From Alteribacillus iranensis (GTDB taxonomy: Bacteria > Bacillota > Bacilli > Bacillales > Marinococcaceae): a stretch of DNA of 64,000 nucleotides. This document shows positions 32,032 to 42,587 of the stretch, in pieces. Position numbers and translations under genes: made by a program. Below the pieces are notes generated by a model. It had not been told where the DNA came from and searched no databases. It worked only from the letters and a program-made list of their open reading frames with translations. The first letter of the stretch is position 1. Each line of letters starts with the position of its first letter. The stretch is from NCBI RefSeq assembly GCF_900113025.1, contig NZ_FONT01000002.1:627878-691877 (forward strand). Direction: 5' to 3'.

Positions 32032-32060
32032 ATTATATCAAGGGCAGAAGGATTTTTCAA
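32032..32060 (-). promoter_or_regulatory. sigma-A promoter of rpmE
   Basis: Minus strand TTGAAA (32055-32060), 17-bp spacer, TATAAT (32032-32037). It lies between the rho stop and rpmE, so rpmE can be expressed separately from rho. Confidence 0.78.
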
Positions 32061-32153
32061 TATGCATCTGCATCCTTTTTATCCCGTCTGTCTTGGGGCT
32101 TCCTATCAGCATCTATGACAGAAAATGCTTGTCCTGTCCTCGCCTGCTTGTTC

Positions 32154-33428
32154 TTACTTACGAGCTGCTGCACGCTTGGCGCGGTCTTTTGCCATTTCAT
32201 CAAAAAATTCGTCGTTTGTTTTCGTTTGTTTAATCCGACGGATGAAGTGATCCACAAATTCAGGAGTGTCATTCATGGATTTACGGATAGCCCACAAATT
32301 ATCCAGATGCTCTTTTGGAACGAGCAGTTCTTCTTTCCGTGTGCTGGACCGACGAATATCGATCGCAGGGAAGACGCGGCGCTCGGCAAGACGGCGGTCA
32401 AGGTGGAGCTCCATGTTTCCTGTTCCTTTAAATTCTTCATAAATGACATCATCCATCCGGGAACCCGTATCTACCAAGGCCGTCGCAAGGATGGTTAAAC
32501 TCCCGCCTTCTTCAATATTTCGTGCCGCTCCGAAGAAACGTTTAGGACGGTGGAAGGCCGCAGGGTCAATCCCCCCGGATAACGTCCGTCCACTTGGTGG
32601 AATGACAAGGTTGTACGCACGTGCCAAACGAGTAATGCTATCCATTAAAATAACTACGTCTTTTTTATGCTCCACCAAACGCATGGCCCGCTCTAAAACA
32701 AGCTCTGTTACTTTTACATGGTTTTCAGGGAGTTCGTCAAATGTGGAGCTCACGATATCGCCGTCGACAGAACGTTCAATATCTGTCACTTCTTCCGGTC
32801 GCTCATCCACGAGAAGTACGATCAATTCTGTTTCCGGATGATTTTCCGTGATACTGTTTGCGACTTCTTTTAACAACGATGTCTTCCCTGCTTTTGGAGG
32901 TGCCACAATTAAACCACGCTGTCCAAACCCGACAGGTGTAATCAAATCAATTAATCGGGAGCTGATTCGACCTGGTTTGTTTTCTAGGTGCATCCGACGA
33001 TCGGGGTAAAGTGGGGTGAGCGCAGGAAAATGAGGTCTTTCTTTCGAGGTATCTGGATCTTCCCCGTTAACTGCTTCTACCATTAAGAGACCATGATAGC
33101 GTTCTGTCTCTTTTGGCGGGCGAACTTTCCCGGACACTTTATCGCCGTTTCTTAAGCCAAACCGGCGTATTTGGGAGGCAGAAATGTAAATGTCTTCTGA
33201 ACTTGGCAAATAATTGATGGGTCGTAAAAAACCATATCCTTCAGTTTGAATAATTTCCAAGACGCCTTCCATAAACATGAGTCCATCTTTTTCCGCTTGT
33301 CCTTTTAAGATAGCGAAAATTAATTCACGTTTGTTTAACTTGCTGTAATAGGAGACATTGTATTCCTTCGCGAGGCTGTATAGCTCCTTTAGCGTTTTGT
33401 TTTCTAATTCTGAAATATTAACACTCAA
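32154..33428 (-). CDS. rho: Transcription termination factor Rho
   Basis: Hexameric RNA-DNA helicase ending untranslated transcripts. 424 residues if started at the TTG at 33428 ([20 protein letters not shown]), which has GGTGA just upstream and matches the B. subtilis N-terminus; the open frame is 17 codons longer. RNA-binding cold-shock-like domain ([17 protein letters not shown]), Walker A at about 175-184 ([12 protein letters not shown]) and Walker B ([16 protein letters not shown]) are seen. The 327 bp between this start and glpX hold the glpX terminator and otherwise no feature I can name. Confidence 0.96.
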   Translation of the reverse strand: MSVNISELENKTLKELYSLAKEYNVSYYSKLNKRELIFAILKGQAEKDGLMFMEGVLEIIQTEGYGFLRPINYLPSSEDIYISASQIRRFGLRNGDKVSGKVRPPKETERYHGLLMVEAVNGEDPDTSKERPHFPALTPLYPDRRMHLENKPGRISSRLIDLITPVGFGQRGLIVAPPKAGKTSLLKEVANSITENHPETELIVLLVDERPEEVTDIERSVDGDIVSSTFDELPENHVKVTELVLERAMRLVEHKKDVVILMDSITRLARAYNLVIPPSGRTLSGGIDPAAFHRPKRFFGAARNIEEGGSLTILATALVDTGSRMDDVIYEEFKGTGNMELHLDRRLAERRVFPAIDIRRSSTRKEELLVPKEHLDNLWAIRKSMNDTPEFVDHFIRRIKQTKTNDEFFDEMAKDRAKRAAARK

Positions 33429-33714
33429 TATGGTCACCACTTTTCTTGTTTTTCCGATTTCTATATGAAACGCTCTCACGTTAATAAATTTTAACTTTAA
33501 TTGGGAATTTGCTTGTATATGGAAAAGGAGAGGAATGGTATCGTTCTAAAACGGCTGCACACATTCACCGCTTCGAAGAAACGTTTAGAAGTTATAAGAG
33601 AGAACCATACTTTATTTAACCACGGTTTGTTTATAATCGCAATAGCAAATAAGATCGAATCATAGAGAATCGCCGGGTCTTGAAAATGATAAAAGAAGGG
33701 ATGTTCTTAAAATC

Positions 33715-33747
33715 GGAAAAAGCTGCCGCCAAAGCACAGCTTTTTCC
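33715..33747 (-). terminator. Terminator after glpX
   Basis: Stem GGAAAAAGCTG / CAGCTTTTTCC with an 11-nt loop, located 10 bp past the glpX stop. Confidence 0.82.
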
Positions 33748-33756
33748 TTATCGTTG

Positions 33757-34725
33757 TTAAGATCCCATGACAAAGTTAGGCTTCTTCTTCACGTTATGCT
33801 TTCCGTCCACAAATCGTACCGTACCTGATTTTGCTCGCATAACAAGGGACTGGGTATGGGCAGATTCGCCTTTGTAATGAACTCCTTTTAACAATTCTCC
33901 GTCGGTTACACCGGAAGCTGCGAAAATAGCGTCATCACCAGAAACAAGATCATCCATATAAAGAACTTGGGATACGTCTTCTACACCCATTTTTTTGCAG
34001 CGCTGTAACTCCTCATCATTTTCAGGAGCAAGCTTTGCCTGCTGTTCTCCGCCGAGACACTTCATGGCTACCGCAGAAATAACTCCTTCTGGCGCCCCGC
34101 CGATGCCAATATACATATCTACGCCTGTTTCATCAAAAGCCGTGTTAATCACACCCGCAACGTCCCCGTCTTGGATGAACTTAATTCTAGCGCCGGCTGC
34201 ACGGATATCACGAATAAGATCTGCGTGACGATCTCTTCTTAAAAGAGTGACGACCACGTCTTCTACATCTTTTCCTTTCGCTTGAGCAACAGCTTTCAAG
34301 TTGTCTGTCACAGGAGCATTGATATCAATTTTCCCTGCCGCTTGCGGACCTACCGCAATCTTTTGCATATACATATCCGGCGCATGAAGGAGGTTGCCTT
34401 TATCCGCAATGGCGATAACCGCTAACGCATTACTCATCCCATTTGCTACAATGTTTGTTCCTTCTAACGGGTCCACCGCAACGTCTACACGTGGTCCATT
34501 GCCGCTGCCTAATTTCTCCCCTATATAGAGCATCGGGGCTTCATCACGTTCTCCTTCACCAATCACGACTGTTCCTTCCATCGGGATCGTATCAAACACG
34601 TCACGCATCGCTGTAGTCGCGGCATCATCCGCTTCTTCTTTTTTGCCCCGTCCCATCCAGCGTGCGGAAGACAACGCTGCCGCTTCTGTGACACGTACCA
34701 ATTCCATTGTTAAACTTCTTTCCAT
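33757..34725 (-). CDS. glpX: Fructose-1,6-bisphosphatase class II
   Basis: Gluconeogenic phosphatase, metal-dependent. 322 residues. Recognisable motifs are [18 protein letters not shown] and [16 protein letters not shown] (metal and phosphate site), and [12 protein letters not shown]. The ATG at 34725 follows GGAGGAGACA. It is 31 bp after murA and so likely co-transcribed with it, as in B. subtilis. Confidence 0.95.
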   Translation of the reverse strand: MERSLTMELVRVTEAAALSSARWMGRGKKEEADDAATTAMRDVFDTIPMEGTVVIGEGERDEAPMLYIGEKLGSGNGPRVDVAVDPLEGTNIVANGMSNALAVIAIADKGNLLHAPDMYMQKIAVGPQAAGKIDINAPVTDNLKAVAQAKGKDVEDVVVTLLRRDRHADLIRDIRAAGARIKFIQDGDVAGVINTAFDETGVDMYIGIGGAPEGVISAVAMKCLGGEQQAKLAPENDEELQRCKKMGVEDVSQVLYMDDLVSGDDAIFAASGVTDGELLKGVHYKGESAHTQSLVMRAKSGTVRFVDGKHNVKKKPNFVMGS

Positions 34726-34756
34726 TTTCCTGTCTCCTCCTCGTGGGTGTTGCTGA

Positions 34757-36043
34757 TTATGAACTTTTTACTTGTTCGACTTCATCCGTGGTAAGTCGCT
34801 CGCGCCAAATCTTTGCCCCAAGCGCTACTAGCTTTTCTTCTAAGTCTTCGTACCCTCTGTCGATATGCTCCACGCCTGTAATTTCGGTCACTCCTTTTGC
34901 CATTAACCCGGCAATCACGAGAGCGGCACCGGCACGGAGGTCGCTGGCCTTTACACTCGCGCCTTCAAGCGGCGTAGGTCCGTGAATAATCGCCGATCGA
35001 CCTTCCACCTTTACGTCTGCTCCCATACGAGACAGCTCATCGATATGTTTGAAACGAGAGGTGTAGATCGTATCCGTAACCATGCTTGTTCCTTTCGCCT
35101 GGGTGAGTAAAACGGTAATCGGCTGTTGAAGATCGGTTGCAAACCCTGGATACACTAATGTTTTAATATCCGCGCTTTTGAGGCCGGGAGAGGAATGAAT
35201 ATACATTTGATCATCCCCCGCCTCAATATGAACACCCATTTCTTTTAGTTTGGCTGTCAATGATTCTAAATGATCGGGAATAATATTATCAATAATGACT
35301 TCCTGTCCCATCGCAGCCGCCGCGATAATATAAGTGCCGGCTTCGATGCGGTCAGGAATAATAGAATGGGTACATCCTTTGAGCTCAGACACTCCGTCAA
35401 TACGAATGACATTTGTACCGACACCTTTAATTTTAGCACCCATGCTCGTTAAGATGGTAGCAACGTCAATAATTTCCGGTTCTTTTGCCGCATTTTCAAT
35501 AATCGTGCGGCCTTCTGCTTTAACAGCAGCAAGCATGATATTAATGGTCGCTCCCACACTGACAACGTCCAGATAAATGCGTGCTCCCGTTAGCTTGTCT
35601 GCTCTTAAAAAGATAGAACCTTGCTCATTTGTCACCTTTGCGCCAAGTGCTTCGAATCCTTTTATATGCTGATCAATCGGACGCGGTCCTAAGTTGCAGC
35701 CACCTGGTAAACCGATTGCGGCTTTTTTAAATTTCCCGAGCATCGCCCCCATCATATAGTAAGAAGCCCGTAATTTTTTCACCCGCCCATTGGGCAGCGG
35801 CATCGGCATAATATTTCGAGGATTAATCGACATATGCGTACCTTCATGAACGACGGAAGCACCAATATCTTCCAGAAGGTGTGCTAGCGTTTCGACATCC
35901 GATATTTTCGGAAGGTTGTCAATCGAAACTTCTGAATCTGCTAAAATGGCCGCAGGAATTAAAGCTACCGCACTGTTTTTCGCTCCGCTGATATGTATTT
36001 TTCCCTGTAACGGATGTCCGCCTTCTACCATCAACTTATCCAT
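34757..36043 (-). CDS. murA: UDP-N-acetylglucosamine 1-carboxyvinyltransferase (MurZ/MurAB paralogue)
   Basis: First committed step of peptidoglycan synthesis: adds enolpyruvate from PEP to UDP-GlcNAc. 428 residues. The catalytic cysteine C116 in [11 protein letters not shown] is present, so fosfomycin sensitivity is expected. The substrate-binding N-terminus [17 protein letters not shown] is intact. ATG 36043 (MDKLMVEGG) is chosen over a 21-codon extension. Position between tal and glpX identifies it as the second Bacillus paralogue (murAB/murZ), the other normally lying in the atp operon's far side. Confidence 0.94.
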   Translation of the reverse strand: MDKLMVEGGHPLQGKIHISGAKNSAVALIPAAILADSEVSIDNLPKISDVETLAHLLEDIGASVVHEGTHMSINPRNIMPMPLPNGRVKKLRASYYMMGAMLGKFKKAAIGLPGGCNLGPRPIDQHIKGFEALGAKVTNEQGSIFLRADKLTGARIYLDVVSVGATINIMLAAVKAEGRTIIENAAKEPEIIDVATILTSMGAKIKGVGTNVIRIDGVSELKGCTHSIIPDRIEAGTYIIAAAAMGQEVIIDNIIPDHLESLTAKLKEMGVHIEAGDDQMYIHSSPGLKSADIKTLVYPGFATDLQQPITVLLTQAKGTSMVTDTIYTSRFKHIDELSRMGADVKVEGRSAIIHGPTPLEGASVKASDLRAGAALVIAGLMAKGVTEITGVEHIDRGYEDLEEKLVALGAKIWRERLTTDEVEQVKSS

Positions 36044-36154
36044 GAGCGATTCACTTCCTCCATTATCTCGTTGTGGGATTGTCCCATTTCTTCCCATTAT
36101 GGACATCCTCGCATTATTTAAAAAGAGGCTGAGTTTTATTTTTTTAAAAAGAAC

Positions 36155-36206
36155 CTGTAGCTAGACAATAGAAAAGCGCAAGCGCCCTTTGACAACCGGG
36201 CGCTTG
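36155..36206. repeat. Short mosaic repeat forming a terminator-like hairpin
   Basis: GTAGCTAGACAATAGAAAAG is the junction sequence of the mosaic family, followed by a perfect stem CAAGCGCCC / GGGCGCTTG (36179-36206). On the minus strand the stem is followed by CGCTTTTC, so it may end the tal transcript 31 bp past its stop. Confidence 0.75.
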
Positions 36207-36237
36207 AATGATGATCGTACCCCTGCCACGTTTCCTT

Positions 36238-36879
36238 TTATCGATTTTCCCAGTCACTCAAGAATTTTTCAATCCCTTGATCCGTGAGTGGATGTTTGAC
36301 TAACTGAGAAATCACTTTCATTGGAATCGTCGCAATGTGAGCACCACGCTTGGCTGCTTCGGCTACATGCAGCGGGTGGCGCACAGAGGCAGCAATGATT
36401 TCTGTTTCAATCGCATGTTCAAAAAAGATTTCTGAGATTTCGCTAATCAAATCCAGCCCGTTATGCCCGATGTCATCCAGACGTCCTAAAAATGGGGACA
36501 CATAGGTAGCTCCTGCACGCGCCGCTAGAAGCGCTTGAACAGAAGAAAACACAAGCGTGACATTTGTTCTAATATTTTCCTCTGAAAAAGTTTTTACAGC
36601 TTTCAAGCCTTCAAGGGTCATTGGAACTTTCACCGTAATATTAGGAGCTATCGCTGCTAGATCACGCCCTTCGGTAATCATCCCTTCCGCTTCCGTGGAA
36701 ATAACCTCCGCACTGACAGAACCTTCTCTTACAATGCTAGTAATCTCACGGAGTCTATCTTTAAAATCGACCCCTTCTTTCGCAACTAAGCTAGGGTTCG
36801 TCGTAACTCCAGAAAGTATGCCAAGATCATTAGCTTCCTGTATCTGTTCCAGATTCGCAGTATCGATAAAAAACTTCAT
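36238..36879 (-). CDS. tal: Transaldolase (TalC/MipB-like, short type)
   Basis: 213-residue TIM-barrel aldolase of the pentose phosphate pathway. The N-terminus [20 protein letters not shown] and [14 protein letters not shown] are diagnostic. The Schiff-base lysine is K84 in ITVKVPMT. The frame runs 63 codons upstream but GGGAGG precedes the ATG at 36879. In B. subtilis (ywjH/tal) fbaA sits between this gene and spo0F. Here that gene is missing. Confidence 0.94.
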   Translation of the reverse strand: MKFFIDTANLEQIQEANDLGILSGVTTNPSLVAKEGVDFKDRLREITSIVREGSVSAEVISTEAEGMITEGRDLAAIAPNITVKVPMTLEGLKAVKTFSEENIRTNVTLVFSSVQALLAARAGATYVSPFLGRLDDIGHNGLDLISEISEIFFEHAIETEIIAASVRHPLHVAEAAKRGAHIATIPMKVISQLVKHPLTDQGIEKFLSDWENR

Positions 36880-37070
36880 AACGTCCTCCCGAATGTATAA
36901 TATAGAAACACGTCCATCCCAAGACAATGGAAACGGGTTGTGGCGGCAAAACAGCATGAAATGCCTCTCGACTGTTGGAATAAAATCAGAGGGACCTTTC
37001 AGGCTTATGACTATTCTAACCTTTATGTAGAGAAGAAATAAGAGTATCTCTTCTAAAATTACCTGCAATA

Positions 37071-37098
37071 ATTATAGCATAATATGCTTACTTTTCAT
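37071..37098 (-). promoter_or_regulatory. Probable sigma-A promoter of tal
   Basis: Minus-strand TATAAT (37071-37076) with ATGAAA 16 bp upstream as a poor -35. The leader to the ATG at 36879 would be about 185 nt. The gap 36880-37133 holds no gene. Confidence 0.4.
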
Positions 37099-37133
37099 TG
37101 TTTCCCTTGTAGAAAAGTTACATGTCTTTTCTT

Positions 37134-37502
37134 TTATTTCAATGATAATTCTTTTTCCACTTTTTCTCTTACCAGATCAATATCAAATGGTTTCGTTAAG
37201 TAGGAAGAAGGTACATATTGTTTTGCTTCCTTGATCGTATCTAATTCTCCATAAGCGGTCATTAAAATTACTCTTGTCTGGCAAGCAATTTTTCGTTTTT
37301 TCCATTCTTTTAAAATTTCAATGCCATCCATACCGGGTATTTTAATATCCAAGAGCATAATATCAGGCGCTATGTTTTCCAGCATATCTAAAGCTTCCAT
37401 TCCCGTGGAGGCCTCGAATATTTCATAACCTTCTTTTCCGAGCACTTCTTTTAACAACGCTCTAATACCATATTGGTCATCAACAATTAATATCTTGTGC
37501 AT
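37134..37502 (-). CDS. spo0F: Sporulation response regulator Spo0F
   Basis: Single-domain receiver of the sporulation phosphorelay, taking phosphate from Kin kinases and passing it to Spo0B. 122 residues with no output domain. Acidic pocket VDDQ near position 8, phospho-acceptor D52 (LLDIKIPGMDG), conserved T (LMTAYGE) and K (YLTKPFD). Position beside ywjG and pyrG is conserved. A sigma-H-like promoter lies upstream. Confidence 0.95.
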   Translation of the reverse strand: MHKILIVDDQYGIRALLKEVLGKEGYEIFEASTGMEALDMLENIAPDIMLLDIKIPGMDGIEILKEWKKRKIACQTRVILMTAYGELDTIKEAKQYVPSSYLTKPFDIDLVREKVEKELSLK

Positions 37503-37562
37503 AGATTCCCCCTTCCTCCCGCTCTCTCTATAACAAATTTAATATTCTTTTCAATTACATTT

Positions 37563-37588
37563 ATTCCATATTCCTTCCAAATTCTCCT
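37563..37588 (-). promoter_or_regulatory. Probable sigma-H promoter of spo0F
   Basis: Minus strand AGGAGAA (37582-37588), 14-bp spacer, GGAAT (37563-37567), fitting the sigma-H pattern AGGAwwT-N12-14-RGAAT. spo0F is sigma-H dependent in B. subtilis. No clear 0A box was seen. Confidence 0.45.
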
Positions 37589-37651
37589 TCCTGTATGAGT
37601 GAGATAGGATGTTAGCCTCTAGGGCCATTTTATTGCAAAGGCAACTTCGCT

Positions 37652-37657
37652 TATAAT
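37652..37657 (+). promoter_or_regulatory. -10 element upstream of ywjG
   Basis: TATAAT 44 bp before the ywjG ATG. The -35 region at 17 bp upstream reads TTTATT, a poor match. Confidence 0.45.
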
Positions 37658-37700
37658 GTAGAAACAATCCCATTTACAGAACAAAGTCGAGGTGTCAGCC

Positions 37701-38216
37701 ATGAAAATGTTTGCAACCCAGCTTCAAGGAATGTTTCAAAAAATTGTTGCTCTAGAAGAACCTTTGGAAGATGGAGCGAGACTGTTAGCTCAAGCCCCAG
37801 CAGGAGCGGGAAAGTTATATGTAAGCGCTACTCCGGAATTAACGGGGATTGCCATGTCTCTCGCTGCTCATCAAGAAGCCCCGAAAGACACGATGTACTG
37901 GCAACCTTCTTCCTCCCCGGATTCCACGGACCGCGTTCTCCTGTTCGCCGGGAAGAAGGAAGCAGCAGAACTGTCGCAACAGATCGAGTTTCTGAAAAAG
38001 CAGGAAGTCCCTCTTGTCATTGTGGCTCCCTTCTCGCAGGAAGACATCGAAACAGATCTGGATTTTACAGATATATGGATCCAAACACCAGGACGTGATG
38101 GGATCATCCCTGCTGAGGATGGTAGTCGCATGGGTGAACCGACCGCGTTGTGTAGTTTATTTACAGGTCAACTACTCTATCTGTATATCAAAGAAATGAT
38201 GGAGGAGTTTGATTAA
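37701..38216 (+). CDS. ywjG: DUF2529 family protein (YwjG)
   Basis: 171 residues. A conserved Bacillus protein always found between spo0F and pyrG and divergent from spo0F. Sugar-isomerase-like alternation of helices and strands is suggested by GKLYVSATPELTGIAMSL and PLVIVAPFSQEDIE, but no active-site motif can be named. ATG 37701 has GAGGTG 6 nt upstream; the GTG at 37692 overlaps that site. Function unknown. Confidence 0.85.
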   Translation: MKMFATQLQGMFQKIVALEEPLEDGARLLAQAPAGAGKLYVSATPELTGIAMSLAAHQEAPKDTMYWQPSSSPDSTDRVLLFAGKKEAAELSQQIEFLKKQEVPLVIVAPFSQEDIETDLDFTDIWIQTPGRDGIIPAEDGSRMGEPTALCSLFTGQLLYLYIKEMMEEFD

Positions 38217-38219
38217 AGG

Positions 38220-38330
38220 TGGACTATAAGAGCACTCTGGCTTTCAGGACGTGTTTAGTAAAGAGCAACTACCTATGAGCCTCCGAGTGGCCGGGCGCGA
38301 ATACTGGAGTTCTCCTTACTCATCGTACCA
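38220..38330. repeat. Mosaic repeat fragment after ywjG
   Basis: TTTCAGGACGTG and GAGCCTCCGAGTGGCCGGGCGC are modules of the GC-rich mosaic family (compare GGGCCTCCGAGTGGCTAGGC at 40350). It begins 4 bp after the ywjG stop. Confidence 0.6.
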
Positions 38331-38334
38331 TGAA

Positions 38335-38380
38335 AAAAAGCTGCCGTTTATGGGTATTCCATAGACGGCAGCTTTTCTTT
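38335..38380. terminator. Bidirectional terminator between ywjG and pyrG
   Basis: Stem AAAAGCTGCCGTTTATGG / CCATAGACGGCAGCTTTT with a tetraloop-like GTATT centre, then TCTTTTTT on the plus side and TTTTTTTC on the minus side. It serves both convergent genes. Confidence 0.92.
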
Positions 38381-38402
38381 TTTATAGTTTTGTCGTTTTT
38401 GT

Positions 38403-38613
38403 GGATCCAGCTCAGACTCCATCGGCTCGAGATCGCTTCAACCCGCTCTGCGGCGGCGTAGCCTCCTCAGGCCCACACGATGTGGGTCAGTTCGACGTTG
38501 TCACAGGACGTGACGTTCTTAGTCGAACTTCCTTCTCCAGCGCTTGTCGCCGATAAGCAGGAGTCTTGCGCTTTTCTATTGATCCAGCTCAGACTCCATC
38601 GGCTCGAGGCCGC
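38403..38613. repeat. Mosaic repeat abutting the pyrG stop codon
   Basis: Two copies of GATCCAGCTCAGACTCCATC followed by GGCTCGAG (38405 and 38580) flank an inner inverted module (GTTCGACGTTGTCACAGGACGTGAC and its partner GTTCTTAGTCGAAC). The right copy ends at the base next to the pyrG TAA, so the element forms the pyrG 3' UTR. The inner module recurs at 55580 in opposite orientation. Confidence 0.85.
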
Positions 38614-40224
<1,611 letters not shown>

Positions 40225-40249
40225 TCATTCATCTACTCCTTTTTATATA

Positions 40250-40530
40250 GAAAAGCGATAGTGCCTGCTCAGCCACGACAGGTTCTGGAGGACCAGTGGA
40301 AGATCGGCTAAAACCGTCTCGTCCTGAGACAACGCCGACCTAACCCACATCGTGTGGGCCTCCGAGTGGCTAGGCACTAGAGCTAGACATTGCGAAAAGC
40401 GAAAGCGCCTTGGGCAGCCGCGACAAGTTCTTCTGCCTCCTCCGCAGGCCATCCTCATGGCCGCAGGGGGAGGCGAAGAAATCTCGAGCGGCTTGGCGCT
40501 GCAGCTAGACATGGCGAAAAGCGGAAGCAT
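40250..40530. repeat. Mosaic repeats inside the pyrG leader
   Basis: At least two units: 40250-40387 (GAAAAGCGATAGTGCCTGCT to CTAGAGCTAGACA) and 40393-40529 (GCGAAAAGCGAAAGCGCC to GCAGCTAGACATGGCG, then GAAAAGCGGAAGC). Between them are modules also seen at 55431-55858. They lie downstream of the attenuator and upstream of pyrG, so they are transcribed as 5' UTR. Confidence 0.85.
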
Positions 40531-40572
40531 GTAAGTGACCATTTCCGCCTTCGCTGCAAGCCACTTTTTCAT

Positions 40573-40619
40573 TAAAAAAACAAAAGTGACACCTCACCCA
40601 TGGGCGGGGCGCACTTTTG
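40573..40619 (-). promoter_or_regulatory. pyrG leader terminator/attenuator hairpin
   Basis: Minus-strand RNA forms CAAAAGUG-C-GCCCCGCCCA / UGGGUGAGGUG-CACUUUUG (40581-40619), followed by a seven-U run. The ascending arm contains the C-rich GCGCCCCGCCC. In B. subtilis, low CTP causes added G residues at the 5' end of the transcript, which pair with such a C/U-rich arm and prevent termination. The same hairpin also terminates rpoE transcripts. Confidence 0.8.
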
Positions 40620-40671
40620 TTTATTATTCTTGCTATTGAGAACCGTTGCTATGTGAAAAAATTTATGGTTC

Positions 40672-40713
40672 AAGCCCAAAAATGATTTTACCGAGCCTGA
40701 TTTTAAAAGTCAA
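40672..40713 (-). promoter_or_regulatory. pyrG promoter with GGGCTT initial sequence
   Basis: Minus strand TTGACT (40708-40713), 17-bp spacer, TAAAAT (40685-40690), 7 nt, then GGGCTT (40677-40672). Starting at the first G would give pppGGGCUU, close to the GGGCUC of B. subtilis pyrG, where CTP is needed at position 4 and its shortage causes reiterative G addition. Confidence 0.78.
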
Positions 40714-40735
40714 GTACAAACGACATTAGCAGATA

Positions 40736-41212
40736 TTAGTAATCATCCTCTGGTTCAAATGGGGTGCCAGGCGTTCCAAAGCCTTCTAAGTTATCTCCCT
40801 TTTCCAGATCATCGGCATCTTCTTCATGCGATAATTCATCTAACTCGTCTTCTATATCTTCCAAGCCGTCTACCGCATCTTCTTCAAATTCATCGTCGTC
40901 CATTTCTTTTGGTCGTTTTGGTGCTTGTACCGTCATACTCAAATCTTCATCGGATTGGTCTAACGGAAATCTTTCTCGCAAGCCCCAATGGTTTTCTCCC
41001 AGGTGAACGAAACGTCCGTCCAAATTCAAAGAAGTGAACAACCTTGTCATACGGTTTTTCTTTTCTTCCGGCGTCATATCTTTCAATTCGGCAATCCGTG
41101 CGAATAGCTTTTGATAGTCATAAGGCTCGCTCTCTTCTTCTAAGAGAACGTATGCTAGCTCCACCGCAGACATTTCTTCAATCTGTTCTTGATCAAAATC
41201 GGTGATGCTCAC
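40736..41212 (-). CDS. rpoE: RNA polymerase delta subunit
   Basis: Auxiliary Firmicutes RNA polymerase subunit that promotes recycling. 158 residues. The N-terminal globular HARE-HTH domain (EEMSAVELAYVLLEEESEPY; LNLDGRFVHLGENHWGLRER) is followed by an acidic unstructured tail rich in D and E (about 95-158), both typical. The start is probably the GTG at 41212 (MSITDFDQEQIEEM), preceded by GGAAGGAA. The open frame is 25 codons longer. It sits between acdA and pyrG as in B. subtilis. Confidence 0.92.
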   Translation of the reverse strand: MSITDFDQEQIEEMSAVELAYVLLEEESEPYDYQKLFARIAELKDMTPEEKKNRMTRLFTSLNLDGRFVHLGENHWGLRERFPLDQSDEDLSMTVQAPKRPKEMDDDEFEEDAVDGLEDIEDELDELSHEEDADDLEKGDNLEGFGTPGTPFEPEDDY

Positions 41213-41396
41213 AGCTCCCACTTCCTTCCTGCAATGTGTTCGAAGGATACAAGGCACATCGCTTTTTTGATGTGACTGTATCCACATCCCTTCGTAAAGG
41301 GCCGAAGCAGTCCAAAATTATACTTTTCATTATAAACATATTTAGGTTATTTATGCCAGCAATTTCGGATCGTCTGTGTAACTGTTTTTTCCGTCT

Positions 41397-42545
41397 CTAT
41401 TTATACTCTTTTAGCAGCCTTTTTGCAACAACCATCCGTTGTATTTCACTCGTTCCCTCATAGATTTCACACACTTTCGCATCTCGAAAATAACGCTCTA
41501 CCGGATAATCTTTCATATACCCGTACCCTCCGAATATTTGCACTGCATCGGAAGCGACTTCTACAGCCGTCCGAGATGCATATAGTTTAGCCATCGAAGC
41601 TTCTTTCGTACAAGGTACGTGATTCTGATGCAACAAAGCGGCTTGATAGGTTAATAATGTGGCTGCTTCTACCTTAACGGCCATATCTGCCAATTTAAAA
41701 GAAATCCCTTGGTGCTCACAAATAGGTTTTCCAAATTGTTTCCTTTGTTTCGAATAAGCTGCCGCTTCAGCTAACGCTCCCTCGGCAATCCCTACCGACT
41801 GAGCGGCAATGCCAATCCGTCCTGCTCTCAAATGAGACATGGCGATATGAAACCCTTCTCCTTCTTCTCCTAGACGATTCTCATCCGGTACTTCACAGTC
41901 TTCTAATATGAGTTCTGTTGTATTCGAGCCATTCAATCCTAATTTCTTTTCTTTTTTCCCAATCGAAAATCCCTGAAATTCTTTCTCTACGATAAAAGCG
42001 GTCATGTTCTTCTCTTTTTGTTCATTTTCTGTTTTTGCAAATAGAATATACGTATCTGCTTCTCCCCCGTTTGTGATAAATACTTTTGAACCGTTGAGAA
42101 GATAACGGTCACCCGCTTTTTTCGCCGTCGTTCTCATCGCGGACGCGTCACTTCCAGCCCCGGCTTCGGTGAGAGCGAAAGCACCTACATATTCTCCCGA
42201 TGCAAGCTTAGGAACATATTTTTTCTTCTGCGCTTCGGTCCCAAACGAGACAATAGGAGCCGTTCCTACCGATGTATGCACGGATAAAATGACTCCGAGA
42301 GCTGGACTCACTTTCGAGATTTCATGAATTGCAATGACCAGGGAAGGGAAATCCATTCCGGCTCCTCCATACTCCGCTGGAATCGGAATACCCATATATC
42401 CTAACCGCGCCAGTTCGTTTACAAGCTCTTTCGGAAAGCGATCCTCTTCTTCCATTCGTTTCACTTCGGGAGCCACTTTCTCCTTGGCGAACTCTCGCAC
42501 GGCTTTTCTTATCATTTTCTGCTCTTCTGAAAACATGAAATCCAT
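41397..42545 (-). CDS. acdA: Acyl-CoA dehydrogenase
   Basis: FAD enzyme that makes the first alpha-beta double bond in fatty-acyl or butyryl-CoA, passing electrons to ETF. 382 residues. Signature [17 protein letters not shown] and the C-terminal [15 protein letters not shown] (the catalytic glutamate lies in the YEGT region). ATG 42545, GGGAGGG upstream. Last gene of the four-gene operon 46739-41397, with gaps of 22-42 bp. Confidence 0.95.
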   Translation of the reverse strand: MDFMFSEEQKMIRKAVREFAKEKVAPEVKRMEEEDRFPKELVNELARLGYMGIPIPAEYGGAGMDFPSLVIAIHEISKVSPALGVILSVHTSVGTAPIVSFGTEAQKKKYVPKLASGEYVGAFALTEAGAGSDASAMRTTAKKAGDRYLLNGSKVFITNGGEADTYILFAKTENEQKEKNMTAFIVEKEFQGFSIGKKEKKLGLNGSNTTELILEDCEVPDENRLGEEGEGFHIAMSHLRAGRIGIAAQSVGIAEGALAEAAAYSKQRKQFGKPICEHQGISFKLADMAVKVEAATLLTYQAALLHQNHVPCTKEASMAKLYASRTAVEVASDAVQIFGGYGYMKDYPVERYFRDAKVCEIYEGTSEIQRMVVAKRLLKEYK

Positions 42546-42587
42546 CTTAATTCCCTCCCCAGCACAGCTTTTAAGAAGACTTGCAAC

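Noticed and set aside
31573-32233. Overlapping ORFs on both strands around rpmE
   Set aside because: They are shadows of rpmE, its leader and the end of rho, with no coding signature.
36880-37068. N-terminal extension of transaldolase
   Set aside because: The family start with GGGAGG is at 36879, and the extension contains the probable leader. It does not resemble aldolase FbaA.
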